Counted from the first letter of the stretch, positions 27,566 through 36,279 are shown. The stretch is DNA of 64,000 nt from Acidimicrobiia bacterium (GCA_027494115.1 JAOSJL010000001.1:2431501-2495500), one strand, 5' to 3'. Notes: generated by a model from the sequence alone, not told the origin. A program made the numbers and translations.

Positions 27566-28975
27566 CTACGGACCTTCGGCGAACGTCCAGTCCGGCTGCT
27601 TGCGCGCGTGGCGTCGGTCGAGGAGAACCTCGCCCGCCACCAGGTCATCGATCTTCGGGATCGGAACCGGCTCCCAGGGCCCGGCCGTGCCTTCGAGATA
27701 GGCGACAAACTGCCCGGGAAAGGCCCGCAGCAGGCTCCTGATCACGATCTGCTCCTCGCGGCCGAGAAAGCACCGGTTGGCGTCGGTGACGGTATCGAGG
27801 CGCGCGCCTATGAGCTCGACGTCGTGTTCGGTTCCCTTTCCGGTGAGGATCCGCTCGAGATACGCCGTCACCTCTCCCGTGCCGAACTTGCACGCGGGAC
27901 ACTGTCCACAGGATTCGATCCACAAGAACCGCGACACCGCATGAGCAACGGCGACCATGTCGGCCGTGTCGTCGTACACGATGAAGCCGAGTGCCCCCAG
28001 TCCGCTTCCCGCCTCACGCATCTCCTCGTACGCGACGGGTGTGCCGATCAGATCACCCGTCAGCACGGGGTTGGCGACGCCGGAGAGGACGGCCTGCACG
28101 CTGCGGTCGTCGGGAAGACCGCCACCCACTTCTTCCAACACCTCGACCAACGGTGTTCCGAGCTCCACCTCACCCACCCCGGGGCGCACGACGTCACCGA
28201 CGACGGTGGCGAGCGCCACTCCCGGCGAACGCTCGGTCCCGAACGACCGGTACCACTCGACCCCTCGCGTGAGGATCAGCGGTACGTTCGCCAGGGTCTC
28301 GACGTTGTTCACGAGCGTCGGGTTCGACCCGACGTCGGGACCCTCCCCCCCGGGCACATCGGCGCGCGCGTCCACACCCGCCGACCATCCGAACTGCGGG
28401 CTGGTGGTGAACAGACCGTAGAGATAGGGCGGGAACAGCCGTGGGAGCGGATCCTCGCCCTCGACCACCTCGAGGAGGCCGGTCTCCTCACCGAAGAGGT
28501 ACTCGTCGGGTCCCGCCACGAGGCTGATCGGCACCTCACCGAGCAGGTCGGCGTCGGAGAGTTCGCGCATCGCCCGGCTCAGCGTCTCGATCTGGAGCGT
28601 GAAGGACTCCTTGACCGCCAGGTAGGCCCCGGCCGCGTCCATCGCGAACGCCGCCACGGCGAGGCCTTCGACGACCTGGTAGGCGTTGCGGACCATGAGT
28701 TCCCGGTCCTTGAACGAGCCGGGCTCGCCTTCGGCCCCGTTGGCGACCACGTAGCGGTCCCCGACCTCGGCGCCACCGGCGCGAATCGAAGCCCACTTCC
28801 GCCCGGTCGGAAAACCCGCTCCGCCGCGGCCGCGTAGCCCGGACGCACTCACCTGCTCGACGGTGGCGTCCCGCCCGAGGGTCCGTGCGCGCTCGAGAGC
28901 CTCACCACCACCGCGGGCGCGGTACTCGGACAGCGATCTGACCGGCGTCTCGGGCAGCAGAAACGACGTACTCAA
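27566..28975 (-). CDS. NuoF-like NADH-binding iron-sulfur flavoprotein
   Basis: A 469-residue protein like complex I subunit NuoF and the beta subunits of NAD-dependent formate dehydrogenases and hydrogenases. It has the NADH/FMN loops G-R-G-G-A-G-F-P-T-G (residues 49-58) and G-E-E-T-G-L-L-E, and the 4Fe-4S ligands in E-S-C-G-Q-C-P-A-C-K with a later Cys (D-A-N-R-C-F-L-G). The TTG start has a strong GAGGAGG site. No other nuo gene is near, so it is not the complex I copy in an operon. More likely it is a soluble NADH dehydrogenase module passing electrons to an unknown partner. The gene runs directly after an SRPBCC gene. Confidence 0.88.
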   Translation of the reverse strand: MSTSFLLPETPVRSLSEYRARGGGEALERARTLGRDATVEQVSASGLRGRGGAGFPTGRKWASIRAGGAEVGDRYVVANGAEGEPGSFKDRELMVRNAYQVVEGLAVAAFAMDAAGAYLAVKESFTLQIETLSRAMRELSDADLLGEVPISLVAGPDEYLFGEETGLLEVVEGEDPLPRLFPPYLYGLFTTSPQFGWSAGVDARADVPGGEGPDVGSNPTLVNNVETLANVPLILTRGVEWYRSFGTERSPGVALATVVGDVVRPGVGEVELGTPLVEVLEEVGGGLPDDRSVQAVLSGVANPVLTGDLIGTPVAYEEMREAGSGLGALGFIVYDDTADMVAVAHAVSRFLWIESCGQCPACKFGTGEVTAYLERILTGKGTEHDVELIGARLDTVTDANRCFLGREEQIVIRSLLRAFPGQFVAYLEGTAGPWEPVPIPKIDDLVAGEVLLDRRHARKQPDWTFAEGP

Positions 28976-29495
28976 GGCTTCCTCCTCGATTCCCCCGCAT
29001 GGATGTGTCCCCCTGCACGGGTGCGACGATCGCACGCTTGCAGAACTGCTCGAATCCAGTCTCGATGATGCGGTCGTGGGCCCACAACATGACGGGGCGG
29101 GCGACGGTGGCAAGCGAACGGAGCAGCGGTGCACGCAGCTCGAGGTCCCACGTGATCCGGATACCGGTGCCGTCGGGGTGCTCGTTCAGCTCGAGTGCGG
29201 CCGGTCCGGCGAGATCTCCGCTGATCCGGGCGTCGAGTCGTCGTGACGGCTCCACGTGGGCGACGGTGATGTCGACCTCGAGGGTGTACGGAAGCGGAGC
29301 CTTGATGACTCCGTGTGCCACGGCTCCCGCCTCGAGGCCGCCGTCAGTGTCGAGTTCTCGAAGCCACGGCCACCAGTCCGTGTACTCGTCGGTGCGGGTC
29401 AACGCATCCCAGCAGAGCTGCGGTGTCGCGTCGACCTCGAAGACGCCGTCGAACGGAAACCGGTGTTGCGCGACGCGCACCGCGTCCGCACTCAT
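28902..29495 (-). CDS. SRPBCC (START-like) family protein
   Basis: A ligand-binding helix-grip protein; the pattern F-E-V-D-A-T-P-Q-L-C-W-D-A-L-T and P-W-L-R-E-L-D fits polyketide-cyclase/dehydrase-type SRPBCC domains. As written the frame runs to 28902 and overlaps nuoF by 74 bases. If one base is missing from the C run 29010-29014, the protein would instead end at a TGA sharing bases with the nuoF TTG (TTGA), a much more natural junction. Ligand unknown. The start is also uncertain: ATG 29495, or 29567 overlapping drrB. Confidence 0.7.
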   Translation of the reverse strand: MSADAVRVAQHRFPFDGVFEVDATPQLCWDALTRTDEYTDWWPWLRELDTDGGLEAGAVAHGVIKAPLPYTLEVDITVAHVEPSRRLDARISGDLAGPAALELNEHPDGTGIRITWDLELRAPLLRSLATVARPVMLWAHDRIIETGFEQFCKRAIVAPVQGDTSMRGNRGGSLEYVVSAARDAGQIAVRVPRPRWW

Positions 29496-29535
29496 CCTCG
29501 TGTCGTTCCCGGCATGGAGCTCGACATCTGCCCCG

Positions 29536-30372
29536 TCACCCCCGCGCCACCCGGCCACGGAGCGCAAGGAACGCCAGAGTCATGCTGACCACGCCCACGC
29601 CCACGACGGCCAGCAACGCGCCGCCGATCGTGGTCCACGCCCACCCGTCACTCACCAGTGCCCGTTGGCCGGCCAGGAGATACGTGACCGGGTTGTACGT
29701 GGAAACGGTGGCCAGCCAGCCCTCGAGCGCCTCTTTGGGAACGAAGGCGGTGGTGAGGAAGGCAAACGGGAAGAAGAGAATGAAGCTCGAGTTCACGGCA
29801 GCCGGGTTCCCGGTCTTGAGGGCGATGGCGTAGGGGAAACCGGTGAAGGCGAGTCCCCAGAGCCCCGACAAGAGGACCACGCCCACCGCTCCGATGAACC
29901 CGGTCTCGAAGCGCACACCGAGCGCCAGGCCCAGAAGCAGCACCGGGATCGTGAGCGCCGTGACCAGGGCGATGTCGGCGACCATCAGGCCGAGTAGAAG
30001 GGAGAGCCGGTGGATCGGCGTGACCAGCAAGCGGTCGAGGTATCCGCTCTGAATGTCGGTCACCAACGCCGATGCCCGCGACACACCGGTGACGGCGAAG
30101 ACGAACCCCACTGGCAGGTAGAAGGCCTTGAAGTCGAACCCGGGGAGCGTGTCGGTCACTCTGTCGAGGGAACCGACGTTCACGATGAAAAAGAAGATGG
30201 GAACGACCAGAGCGGGGATGAAGGCCTCGGGTTCCCGAGGTACCGCACGTACCGCCCGACCCGCAATCGAGGCCGTGTCGGCGATGAATCCCGCGGGGCG
30301 CGCACGGATCGGATGGTCCCCGTTCCGAGTCGCCACCGAATCGGTCGGTGCTTTCGTGGAAGGCAGCGTCAT
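29536..30372 (-). CDS. ABC-2 type transporter permease (DrrB type)
   Basis: A 278-residue membrane protein with six predicted segments and the conserved A-F-V-P-K-E-A-L-E-G-W-L and Y-N-P-V-T-Y-L-L region of DrrB-like ABC-2 permeases. ATG 30372 overlaps the stop of the ATPase gene by four bases. Together they form a complete two-gene exporter, the second in the window. Relatives export daunorubicin or other lipophilic compounds. The gene order ctaA, ATPase, permease is notable, but a link with heme A is not shown. Confidence 0.9.
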   Translation of the reverse strand: MTLPSTKAPTDSVATRNGDHPIRARPAGFIADTASIAGRAVRAVPREPEAFIPALVVPIFFFIVNVGSLDRVTDTLPGFDFKAFYLPVGFVFAVTGVSRASALVTDIQSGYLDRLLVTPIHRLSLLLGLMVADIALVTALTIPVLLLGLALGVRFETGFIGAVGVVLLSGLWGLAFTGFPYAIALKTGNPAAVNSSFILFFPFAFLTTAFVPKEALEGWLATVSTYNPVTYLLAGQRALVSDGWAWTTIGGALLAVVGVGVVSMTLAFLALRGRVARG

Positions 30373-31319
30373 GTGGGCTCGTCCTCGTGGATATGCGCGC
30401 CCGTGAGCTCGAGGAAGACATCATCGAGAGTCGGCGTACGCAGGGTCAACCTTCGGACTGTGACACCGCATTCAGCCAGTGCCACCGCCACCGGCCCGAT
30501 GACCGCCGATCCGTCGTCGGCGTGCACCAGAAGCTCCTCGCCGTGTTCGTCGACGGCGGAGACACCCGGGATGCCGCGGAGAGCCGAACAGGCCGTGGCG
30601 GCTTCTCCATCGATGTTGACCACGATCACGTCGGTCCCGATCTGCCGCTTCAGGGTGGCAGGAGGCCCCTCGGCGACAATGGATCCCCGGTCGATGATCC
30701 CCACCCTCTCGGCGAGGGCGTCGGCCTCCTCGAGGTACTGCGTCGTGAGGAAGATCGTCGTGCCGAGTTCGCGGTTGAGCGTGCGGACCTCCTCCCAGAC
30801 CTTGGCCCGCGACACGGGATCGAGACCTGTGGTGGGCTCGTCCAGAAACAGGACGTCGGGGTTGTGGACGAGCGCGGCGGCCAGATCGAGCCTCCGCTTC
30901 ATTCCGCCCGAGTAGGTCCCGATTCGCCGGTGAATCGCGTCACCGATGTCGATCAGGTCCGTGAGGTCGGCGATACGTCGGTCGATCTCCGATCCACGGA
31001 GGCCGTACAAGCGGGCTTGAAGGCGGAGGAGTTCGAGCCCGTCCTGGCGATCGTCGAGCGCCGCGTCCTGGAGCGCGACGCCGATGCGGAGCCGGACGGC
31101 GTTCGGTTCGCTCGCCACGTCATGGCCCGCGACCGTCGCCGAGCCGCGGCTCGGAAGCAGCAGCGTGCACAGCATCCGCACACAGGTGGACTTGCCGGCA
31201 CCGTTGGGGCCGAGGAACCCGTAGATCTCCCCGCTCTCGACGACGAGATCCACGCCCTCGACCGCGACGGTCTCATCGAAGACGCGTCGGAGATCACGGG
31301 TGGTGATGGCGGGGGCCAT
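30369..31319 (-). CDS. ABC transporter ATP-binding protein (DrrA type)
   Basis: A 316-residue ATPase: Walker A G-P-N-G-A-G-K-S-T, signature Y-S-G-G-M-K-R-R-L-D-L-A-A, Walker B V-L-F-L-D-E-P-T-T-G-L-D-P, and a C-terminal DrrA-type domain ending in T-L-D-D-V-F-L-E-L-T. ATG 31319 shares one base with the ctaA stop (TGATG). The open frame continues upstream into ctaA but is not coding there. It pairs with the permease downstream. Confidence 0.93.
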   Translation of the reverse strand: MAPAITTRDLRRVFDETVAVEGVDLVVESGEIYGFLGPNGAGKSTCVRMLCTLLLPSRGSATVAGHDVASEPNAVRLRIGVALQDAALDDRQDGLELLRLQARLYGLRGSEIDRRIADLTDLIDIGDAIHRRIGTYSGGMKRRLDLAAALVHNPDVLFLDEPTTGLDPVSRAKVWEEVRTLNRELGTTIFLTTQYLEEADALAERVGIIDRGSIVAEGPPATLKRQIGTDVIVVNIDGEAATACSALRGIPGVSAVDEHGEELLVHADDGSAVIGPVAVALAECGVTVRRLTLRTPTLDDVFLELTGAHIHEDEPT

Positions 31320-32287
31320 CAGGCGTGAACCGCCGGTGGCACAGCTGCCGGAGACCCGACCTCGGCCGCCGCGGAGGCTGAAGTCTCCGGCGACGGACGC
31401 TCGGTACACCGGAGGCTGAGGAACACGACCGTGCTCCAGATGGAGACGGCGCCGGCGACATGGATCCCGACGAGCAGGGGAGGTAGCTCGTTGAAGTACT
31501 GGACGTAGCCCACGGTGGCCTGAGCGAGAAGCAACAGGAGCAGGGCCCGGGTCGCCGGCACGAGACGTTCCCCTCCCGGCTCCCGCGTCTCGAACCACGC
31601 CAGGATCAGCACGAGGATGACGAGAAGGATCACCGCGCCGGTATGGACACGCGTGACGTCGGGAAGTGCGACGTCGAATCGCTGGGCGTCCTCGTCTCCG
31701 CCGTGAGGACCGGAGGCCGTCACGACCGTCCCGGTGAAGACGACCACAGCGGCGGCGACGTAGACCGCTCGCACCACATGGAGGAGATGTGGCGACACGG
31801 CGCGACGGGGAGCGGTGTCGGGGCGCCCCGCCCGGTAGTGGAGAAGGACGGCGTTCCACACCAGCACCATCGAAAGCAGGAAGTGGCCCATCACGAAGGG
31901 AGGTCGGAGTTCGAAGATCACCGTGAGCCCGCCGAGCACGATCTGTGCGATCACCCCGGCCACGAGACCGGCCGACAGGTAGATGAGGTCGCGTCGTCGG
32001 GGTCGACGCAGGAGGCTTCCGAGGACGGCGGCGATGACCGCCACGGAGACGAGGCCGGTCACCATGCGGTTCACGAACTCCACCAAAGCGTGATATTCGA
32101 CGGGAGCGACCAGACGTCCCGGCTCGCAGTTCGGCCAGTCGCTGCATCCGAGACCGGATCCCGTCAGGCGTACCGACGCTCCGCTGACGATGATGAAGGC
32201 CAACGCCAGGAGCACGAACAGCGTGATTCCCCGGTAGGTCCGAGGTGTGATCGACAGGGAGCGTATCCGGCTCTTCACAGAGGCCAC
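31319..32287 (-). CDS. ctaA: Heme A synthase (COX15/CtaA family)
   Basis: Oxidises heme O to heme A for aa3-type cytochrome oxidase. The 322-residue membrane protein has about eight segments and the conserved histidines. The first loop G-L-G-C-S-D-W-P-N-C carries the Cys pair of the Gram-positive type, and E-F-V-N-R-M is the usual motif ahead of segment two. GTG 32287 has TACTCT ending 6 bases upstream, so it is probably leaderless. ctaB lies about 10 kb away; the oxidase genes are not in the window. Confidence 0.94.
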   Translation of the reverse strand: MASVKSRIRSLSITPRTYRGITLFVLLALAFIIVSGASVRLTGSGLGCSDWPNCEPGRLVAPVEYHALVEFVNRMVTGLVSVAVIAAVLGSLLRRPRRRDLIYLSAGLVAGVIAQIVLGGLTVIFELRPPFVMGHFLLSMVLVWNAVLLHYRAGRPDTAPRRAVSPHLLHVVRAVYVAAAVVVFTGTVVTASGPHGGDEDAQRFDVALPDVTRVHTGAVILLVILVLILAWFETREPGGERLVPATRALLLLLLAQATVGYVQYFNELPPLLVGIHVAGAVSIWSTVVFLSLRCTERPSPETSASAAAEVGSPAAVPPAVHA

Positions 32288-32293
32288 CTCGGG

Positions 32294-32299
32294 AGAGTA
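32294..32299 (-). promoter_or_regulatory. -10 box for leaderless ctaA
   Basis: TACTCT on the reverse strand ends 6 bases before GTG 32287; it would start the ctaA-drrAB transcript. Confidence 0.45.
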
Positions 32300-32346
32300 C
32301 GGGAGTTCGGGTTGCGGCTTCCGATGGCCCCGGGGAGACTCGGAGG

Positions 32347-32892
32347 GTGACGACCTTCACGCGGATGGACGAGAGCACCGCCGAACAGTGGGCCCTGATC
32401 GGTGCCGAAACGACCGAGAACCAACCCCGAGTCGCCGAAGGAATCCTGGCAATGCTGCGCTCGCTGGCCACCATCACCGATGGGTTCGCCGTGGACCAGT
32501 TGACTCACAGCGTCCAGACCGCAGCCCTCGCCGAGGACGACGGGGCGTCGGACGAGATCGTCGTGGCGTCCCTGTGCCACGACATCGGAAAGGCGATCTC
32601 CGTCCACAATCACCCCGAGATCGCCGCCGCAATCCTCGGGCCCTACGTCAGCGACGACGTCTCCTGGATGATCCGCGTACACCAGGACTTTCAGGGCCGC
32701 CACTACTACGCGTACTTCGGCGGCGATCCCGATGCCCGCGAGCAGTACCGGGACCATCCCGCCTTCGACCTGGCCGCCCAGTTCGCCGACCAATGGGACC
32801 AACGCGCGTTCGATCCCGACGGGCCGATCCCGCCGCTCGAACACTTCGAGGGCCGCGTCCGCGAGCAGTTCGCCGTGCCCTTTGCTCTCTAG
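32347..32892 (+). CDS. HD-domain protein, possibly PhnZ-like
   Basis: A 181-residue HD-domain protein: His in L-T-H-S-V-Q-T-A-A-L-A, the H-D pair in S-L-C-H-D-I-G-K, then N-H-P-E-I-A and further His (I-R-V-H-Q-D-F). The spacing and the Y-Y-A-Y-F / Q-Y-R-D-H-P segment resemble the PhnZ/MIOX-like subgroup, some of which are diiron oxygenases rather than phosphohydrolases. Which chemistry applies is not settled by sequence. The GTG start lies just after GGAGG. Its stop codon overlaps that of the opposing gene fragment at 32889. Confidence 0.78.
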   Translation: MTTFTRMDESTAEQWALIGAETTENQPRVAEGILAMLRSLATITDGFAVDQLTHSVQTAALAEDDGASDEIVVASLCHDIGKAISVHNHPEIAAAILGPYVSDDVSWMIRVHQDFQGRHYYAYFGGDPDAREQYRDHPAFDLAAQFADQWDQRAFDPDGPIPPLEHFEGRVREQFAVPFAL

Positions 32893-33038
32893 CAGGTGTT
32901 CGGTGCCGGCTTGCCGGCCGTGTTGAGGGTGAGCAGCCCCTTCATCGTGTCGTCCTCGGCGGGATCACTCGTGAACAACGTCGACGCGTCGGTGGACTCG
33001 AAGCGGTCGTACACCGCCGTGAGGCATGGCGGCTCGGT
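32889..33038 (-). pseudogene. Orphan C-terminal coding fragment
   Basis: A run of about 48 codons directly after, and in the same frame as, the TGA of the carbonic anhydrase gene, ending at TAG. The third codon positions are almost all G or C, as in real genes here. The peptide (starting T-E-P-P-C-L-T-A-V-Y-D-R-F and ending A-P-N-T-C) has two cysteines and looks like the end of an exported protein. No start or upstream remainder is present. It is best read as a remnant left by deletion, less likely a read-through tail. Confidence 0.4.
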
Positions 33039-33572
33039 TCACACTCGCGGTTCTCCGTCGAGTCGGCGGAGGCCCCGCCGATACCGCGCAGCGTTCTCCA
33101 CGTAGTTCGCGGCATTCGCCAGGATGTCCGCGGCATCAACGGTGTCGGGGCGCAGACGCGCAGGTACTCCGAGGGCCATCGCTCCCGAAGGAACGACCAT
33201 GTCGTTGGGAACGAGCGCCGCGGCACCCACGAGCGCGCCCGGTTCCACCCGGACGCGGTGGAGCACCACCGAACCCGAGCCGATGAGCGATCCGGACCCG
33301 ATCGAGCAGCACTCGATGTGGACGAGGTGCCCGATCACACAGTCGTCACCGATGAACGTGGGCAGTGCGCGTGTGGCGTGGATCACCGAGCCGTCCTGAA
33401 TCGACGTGCGCTCACCCACCTCGATGCGGCCGTAATCGCCACGCAGGACGGCCTGCGGCCAGACGCTCGACTTGGCTCCGATCCGCACGTCGCCGATGAC
33501 CGTCGCGTCGGGATGCACGAAGGCGTCGGCGTGCACGTCGGGTTCGACGTCGCCGAGTGCGTAGAGCGTCAC
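33039..33572 (-). CDS. Gamma carbonic anhydrase family protein
   Basis: A 177-residue left-handed beta-helix protein of hexapeptide repeats (V-I-G-D-V-R-I-G, S-I-G-S-G-S-L-I-G-S-G). The His positions that bind zinc in gamma carbonic anhydrases are present (S-V-I-H-A-T and V-I-G-H-L-V-H-I-E). Many members, such as YrdA and CaiE-like proteins, have unproven hydratase activity. GTG start; no strong ribosome site. Confidence 0.9.
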   Translation of the reverse strand: MTLYALGDVEPDVHADAFVHPDATVIGDVRIGAKSSVWPQAVLRGDYGRIEVGERTSIQDGSVIHATRALPTFIGDDCVIGHLVHIECCSIGSGSLIGSGSVVLHRVRVEPGALVGAAALVPNDMVVPSGAMALGVPARLRPDTVDAADILANAANYVENAARYRRGLRRLDGEPRV

Positions 33573-33624
33573 GACCCGATTCTGCCCCAGGAGCGCCGAC
33601 GATCGTCGGACGCAGGTGCCGAGC

Positions 33625-33630
33625 TACGGT
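33625..33630 (+). promoter_or_regulatory. -10 box for leaderless lipase gene
   Basis: TACGGT ends 9 bases before GTG 33640. Confidence 0.35.
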
Positions 33631-33639
33631 GGCGGGCCC

Positions 33640-34842
33640 GTGACGAACCGACTCCTCGACCTGGGCCTTCTCCCCCTCCGTGTGGCGCGGCGCCTGAGCG
33701 CGCAGACGGCGATGCGTGTCCTGCAGCGTCGCCAGCACCCCCTCGTCCTGATGCACGGGTTCATGGGCTTCTCGCGGGTGGGGCCCTTCGAGTATTTCGT
33801 GGGGGTCAAAGAGGCGCTCGAGCTCGAGGGCTTCCGGGTCCACACACCCACGGTCGACCCGCTCAACACCTTCGAGTACCGGGCCTATGAGTGGGTCTAC
33901 GGGCGTCCTCCCGACACCGACGACATCGCCGACGCCGAACGCACCTTCTCGCCCCGCGACACTCTGTATCGGTTTCTCGACCACCGCTTCCATCCGCATC
34001 TGGCCCAGATCTATCTCGACACTCGACGGCCGATTCATCTGGTCGCTCACAGCCAGGCCGCGATCGACGCACGCTTCATCGCGTCGCCCGACGGCCTCGG
34101 TTCGTGGAGGCTCTTCGACAGTCCTCAGTTCGACGACGACCTGCGCGATCTCACCGTTGCAGACTGCATCGCGTCGGTGACGACCATCGGAGGCCCTCAC
34201 AACGGTGTCCTCATCGCCGACGACACCGACCTCGTGAATCACTTCGTCGAATCCGTTCTTCTCCCGGGTATCGACCGCTTCATCTCGTTGTTCAGCCACG
34301 ATGCGTCCGCCCTCTACCGTGCCGCGCGGGAGTTCGGACGCGCCTACATGCTCGAGGAGTTCAATCAGAGCTACGCCGACCATGACGACGTCGCGTACCA
34401 CTCGATCGCAGGCGTGACGAACGAGTACCAGGTCACGATGTTTCTCAGGCCGTTCTACGAGCTCACGCGCTACAACGATCGCTTCGAACAGGACGACAAC
34501 GACGGTTTCGTCCCCGTCATGAGCGCTAAATGGCCGGTGCAGCGTGTCGAGGACCTCCCTCCTACGACAACTCCGACGATGCACGGGTTCGCACTCGACC
34601 GGCCACACCCCCCGGCGACCTCCGGTCGCTGGAACTTCCTCGGGCTGGTGTACGCCGATCACGTCAACCAGATCGGTTTCCCGCTCAGCTATCCCCGCAA
34701 CCACATCTTCCACCACGTTCACTGCTATACGGGTCTGGCCCGCTTCCTGAACGGGGAGATGGCCGACGGCGTGCGGCTCCAGCCCAACGGGATCTGGCAC
34801 CACGGCTCGGAAACCACACAGGAGACGGTCAAGAATCCTTGA
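33640..34842 (+). CDS. Lipase-like alpha/beta hydrolase
   Basis: A 400-residue protein like bacterial triacylglycerol lipases: oxyanion strand V-L-M-H-G-F-M-G, nucleophile region V-A-H-S-Q-A-A-I-D-A-R-F with Ser138, then T-I-G-G-P-H-N-G, the acid in D-N-D-G-F-V-P-V and late His residues (A-D-H-V-N-Q). The elbow is A-H-S-Q-A, not the usual G-H-S-Q-G. No clear signal peptide, so the location is uncertain. GTG 33640 is preferred to the GTG at 33616 because the TACGGT box lies between them. The M23 lipoprotein follows 21 bases on. Confidence 0.82.
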   Translation: MTNRLLDLGLLPLRVARRLSAQTAMRVLQRRQHPLVLMHGFMGFSRVGPFEYFVGVKEALELEGFRVHTPTVDPLNTFEYRAYEWVYGRPPDTDDIADAERTFSPRDTLYRFLDHRFHPHLAQIYLDTRRPIHLVAHSQAAIDARFIASPDGLGSWRLFDSPQFDDDLRDLTVADCIASVTTIGGPHNGVLIADDTDLVNHFVESVLLPGIDRFISLFSHDASALYRAAREFGRAYMLEEFNQSYADHDDVAYHSIAGVTNEYQVTMFLRPFYELTRYNDRFEQDDNDGFVPVMSAKWPVQRVEDLPPTTTPTMHGFALDRPHPPATSGRWNFLGLVYADHVNQIGFPLSYPRNHIFHHVHCYTGLARFLNGEMADGVRLQPNGIWHHGSETTQETVKNP

Positions 34843-34863
34843 CGAGGTGCCGAAACCTCGGGA

Positions 34864-35358
34864 ATGCGAATCCGTGGAGCACTCGTTCTGGTCGCCGCCG
34901 CCGTCGTCATGGCCCTCAGCGCGTGCGTACCACCCGATCCCCTCCCGCCCGGCACGAACCCGAGCCCGACGATGCTCTGCCCCGTCACGGGTGCGATCAG
35001 CTTCAGCAACGACTGGCACGCTCCGCGGGGTTCGTCGTTTCACGAGGGGAACGACATCTTCGCCGGCTACGGCAGGAAGAACGTCGCCGCCGTCTCGGGA
35101 ACCATCGACCAGCGCTACGGCTCCCGCCAGGGGAACGCGATCTGGCTGCACGGCGATGACGGCAAGCTCTACTTCTACGCGCACCTGGCGTCGTGGGTCG
35201 GGCCCGACAACCGCCGTGTCTCCCGGGGAGAGGTGATCGGATACACGGGGAACACCGGCGACGCGTCGGGTGGGGCGCATCACACTCACTTCGAGATTCG
35301 TCTGGACTGGAACACGCCCGTCAACCCGTACGTCGCTCTGACCAAGGCGTGCGGCTGA
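34864..35358 (+). CDS. M23-family peptidase lipoprotein
   Basis: A 164-residue secreted zinc metallopeptidase or amidase of the LytM type. Lipoprotein signal with L-S-A-C (Cys21). The zinc ligands are complete: H60-x-G-x-D64 (F-H-E-G-N-D), His107 in F-Y-A-H-L, and the H-x-H of H-H-T-H-F-E (His140 and His142). It should act on peptidoglycan cross-links outside the membrane. The close link to the upstream lipase suggests joint expression. Confidence 0.9.
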   Translation: MRIRGALVLVAAAVVMALSACVPPDPLPPGTNPSPTMLCPVTGAISFSNDWHAPRGSSFHEGNDIFAGYGRKNVAAVSGTIDQRYGSRQGNAIWLHGDDGKLYFYAHLASWVGPDNRRVSRGEVIGYTGNTGDASGGAHHTHFEIRLDWNTPVNPYVALTKACG

Positions 35359-35383
35359 TCCGGCCCACTGAACCGGCCGACTG

Positions 35384-35402
35384 ATCGGGTTCCCGAACCG
35401 AT
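35384..35402 (+). terminator. Possible terminator hairpin after the M23 gene
   Basis: ATCGGGTTCCCGAACCGAT can fold into a 7-bp stem with one bulged G and a 4-base loop, 25 bases after the M23 stop. There is no T run, so it is a weak call. Confidence 0.3.
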
Positions 35403-35542
35403 GCGTGCACAGAGCGCGCTATCCGGACCTGAGGAACGTATCGACTCGACGGGGTCGGCGGTCGCGCTAGCGTCGCCGGGAATGGCTCTCCGCTCGACTT
35501 CGTGCTCATGTCTCCGCGACGCTCGACGTCTCTCGACCCGGC

Positions 35543-36240
35543 GTGAGTGAAACAGGTCCCGCGTCGGGGCCGGGTGCTGAGGCCAAGGAGGCGGTCGGCC
35601 GCCATGCCGCGGGATCGTGCGCGACGGCATGCGCGTGGGGCTGGGAACCGGCTCGACCGTCTACTACACGATCCTCGAACTGGCTGAGCGTTCTCCCGAG
35701 ATCACCTGCATCGGAACGAGCGACAAGACCGAGGCTCTCGCCAGGGAGCGCGGCCTGACCGTCGTGACTCCCGGCGAGATCGGGTCTCTCGACGTGGCCA
35801 TCGACGGCGCCGACGAGGTCGATCCCTCGATGAATCTGGTGAAGGGCGGTGGCGGGGCCCTCACGCGCGAGAAGATCGTCGCCGAACTCGCAGACGAGTT
35901 CATCGTCGTCGTCGACCGCTCCAAGCTGGTGGACAGGCTGGGCAGGTTCGGCCTGCCGTTCGAGGTGCTCGAATTCGGTGTGGAGCCGGTCCGCCGGCGT
36001 CTGCTGGCACTCGGGGCACAGGACGTCACAGTTCGCGAGGCGCCGAGCGACAACGGGAATCCGTTGCTCGATGCCGACTTCTTCCCCATCGACGACCCCG
36101 CAGCGCTCGGGCGCTCCTGCCACGAGATCCCCGGTGTCATCGAGCACGGCATCTTCAACTCCGCTGTCGTGGACCGCGTGTGCGTCGCCCACGACGACGG
36201 CGTTCAGGAGATGCACCCGCGCGGCCCGGGCTCGCACTGA
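35543..36240 (+). CDS. rpiA: Ribose-5-phosphate isomerase A, frameshifted near N-terminus
   Basis: Interconverts ribose 5-phosphate and ribulose 5-phosphate. The main frame contains G-L-G-T-G-S-T-V, the catalytic D-G-A-D-E-V-D and K-G-G-G-G-A-L-T-R-E-K-I-V. The first 23 residues (GTG 35543, M-S-E-T-G-P to R-H-A-A) are one frame away, joined at GGG 35611-35613 by one missing base, giving 232 residues as expected. pgi follows 39 bases on, so the pair forms a sugar-phosphate operon apart from tkt-zwf-pgl. Confidence 0.9.
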
Positions 36241-36279
36241 CTTCCCATTCCCGTTTCGTACCGCGAAAGGACTCTCGTC

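Noticed and set aside
31385..32477. Upstream extension of the DrrA-type ATPase frame through ctaA
   Set aside because: Overlaps ctaA, which has clear membrane segments and heme-synthase motifs; the ATPase domain starts at ATG 31319.
33412..35289. 625-residue reverse frame opposite lipase and M23 genes
   Set aside because: Spans two genes with clear catalytic motifs and has no recognisable domain itself.
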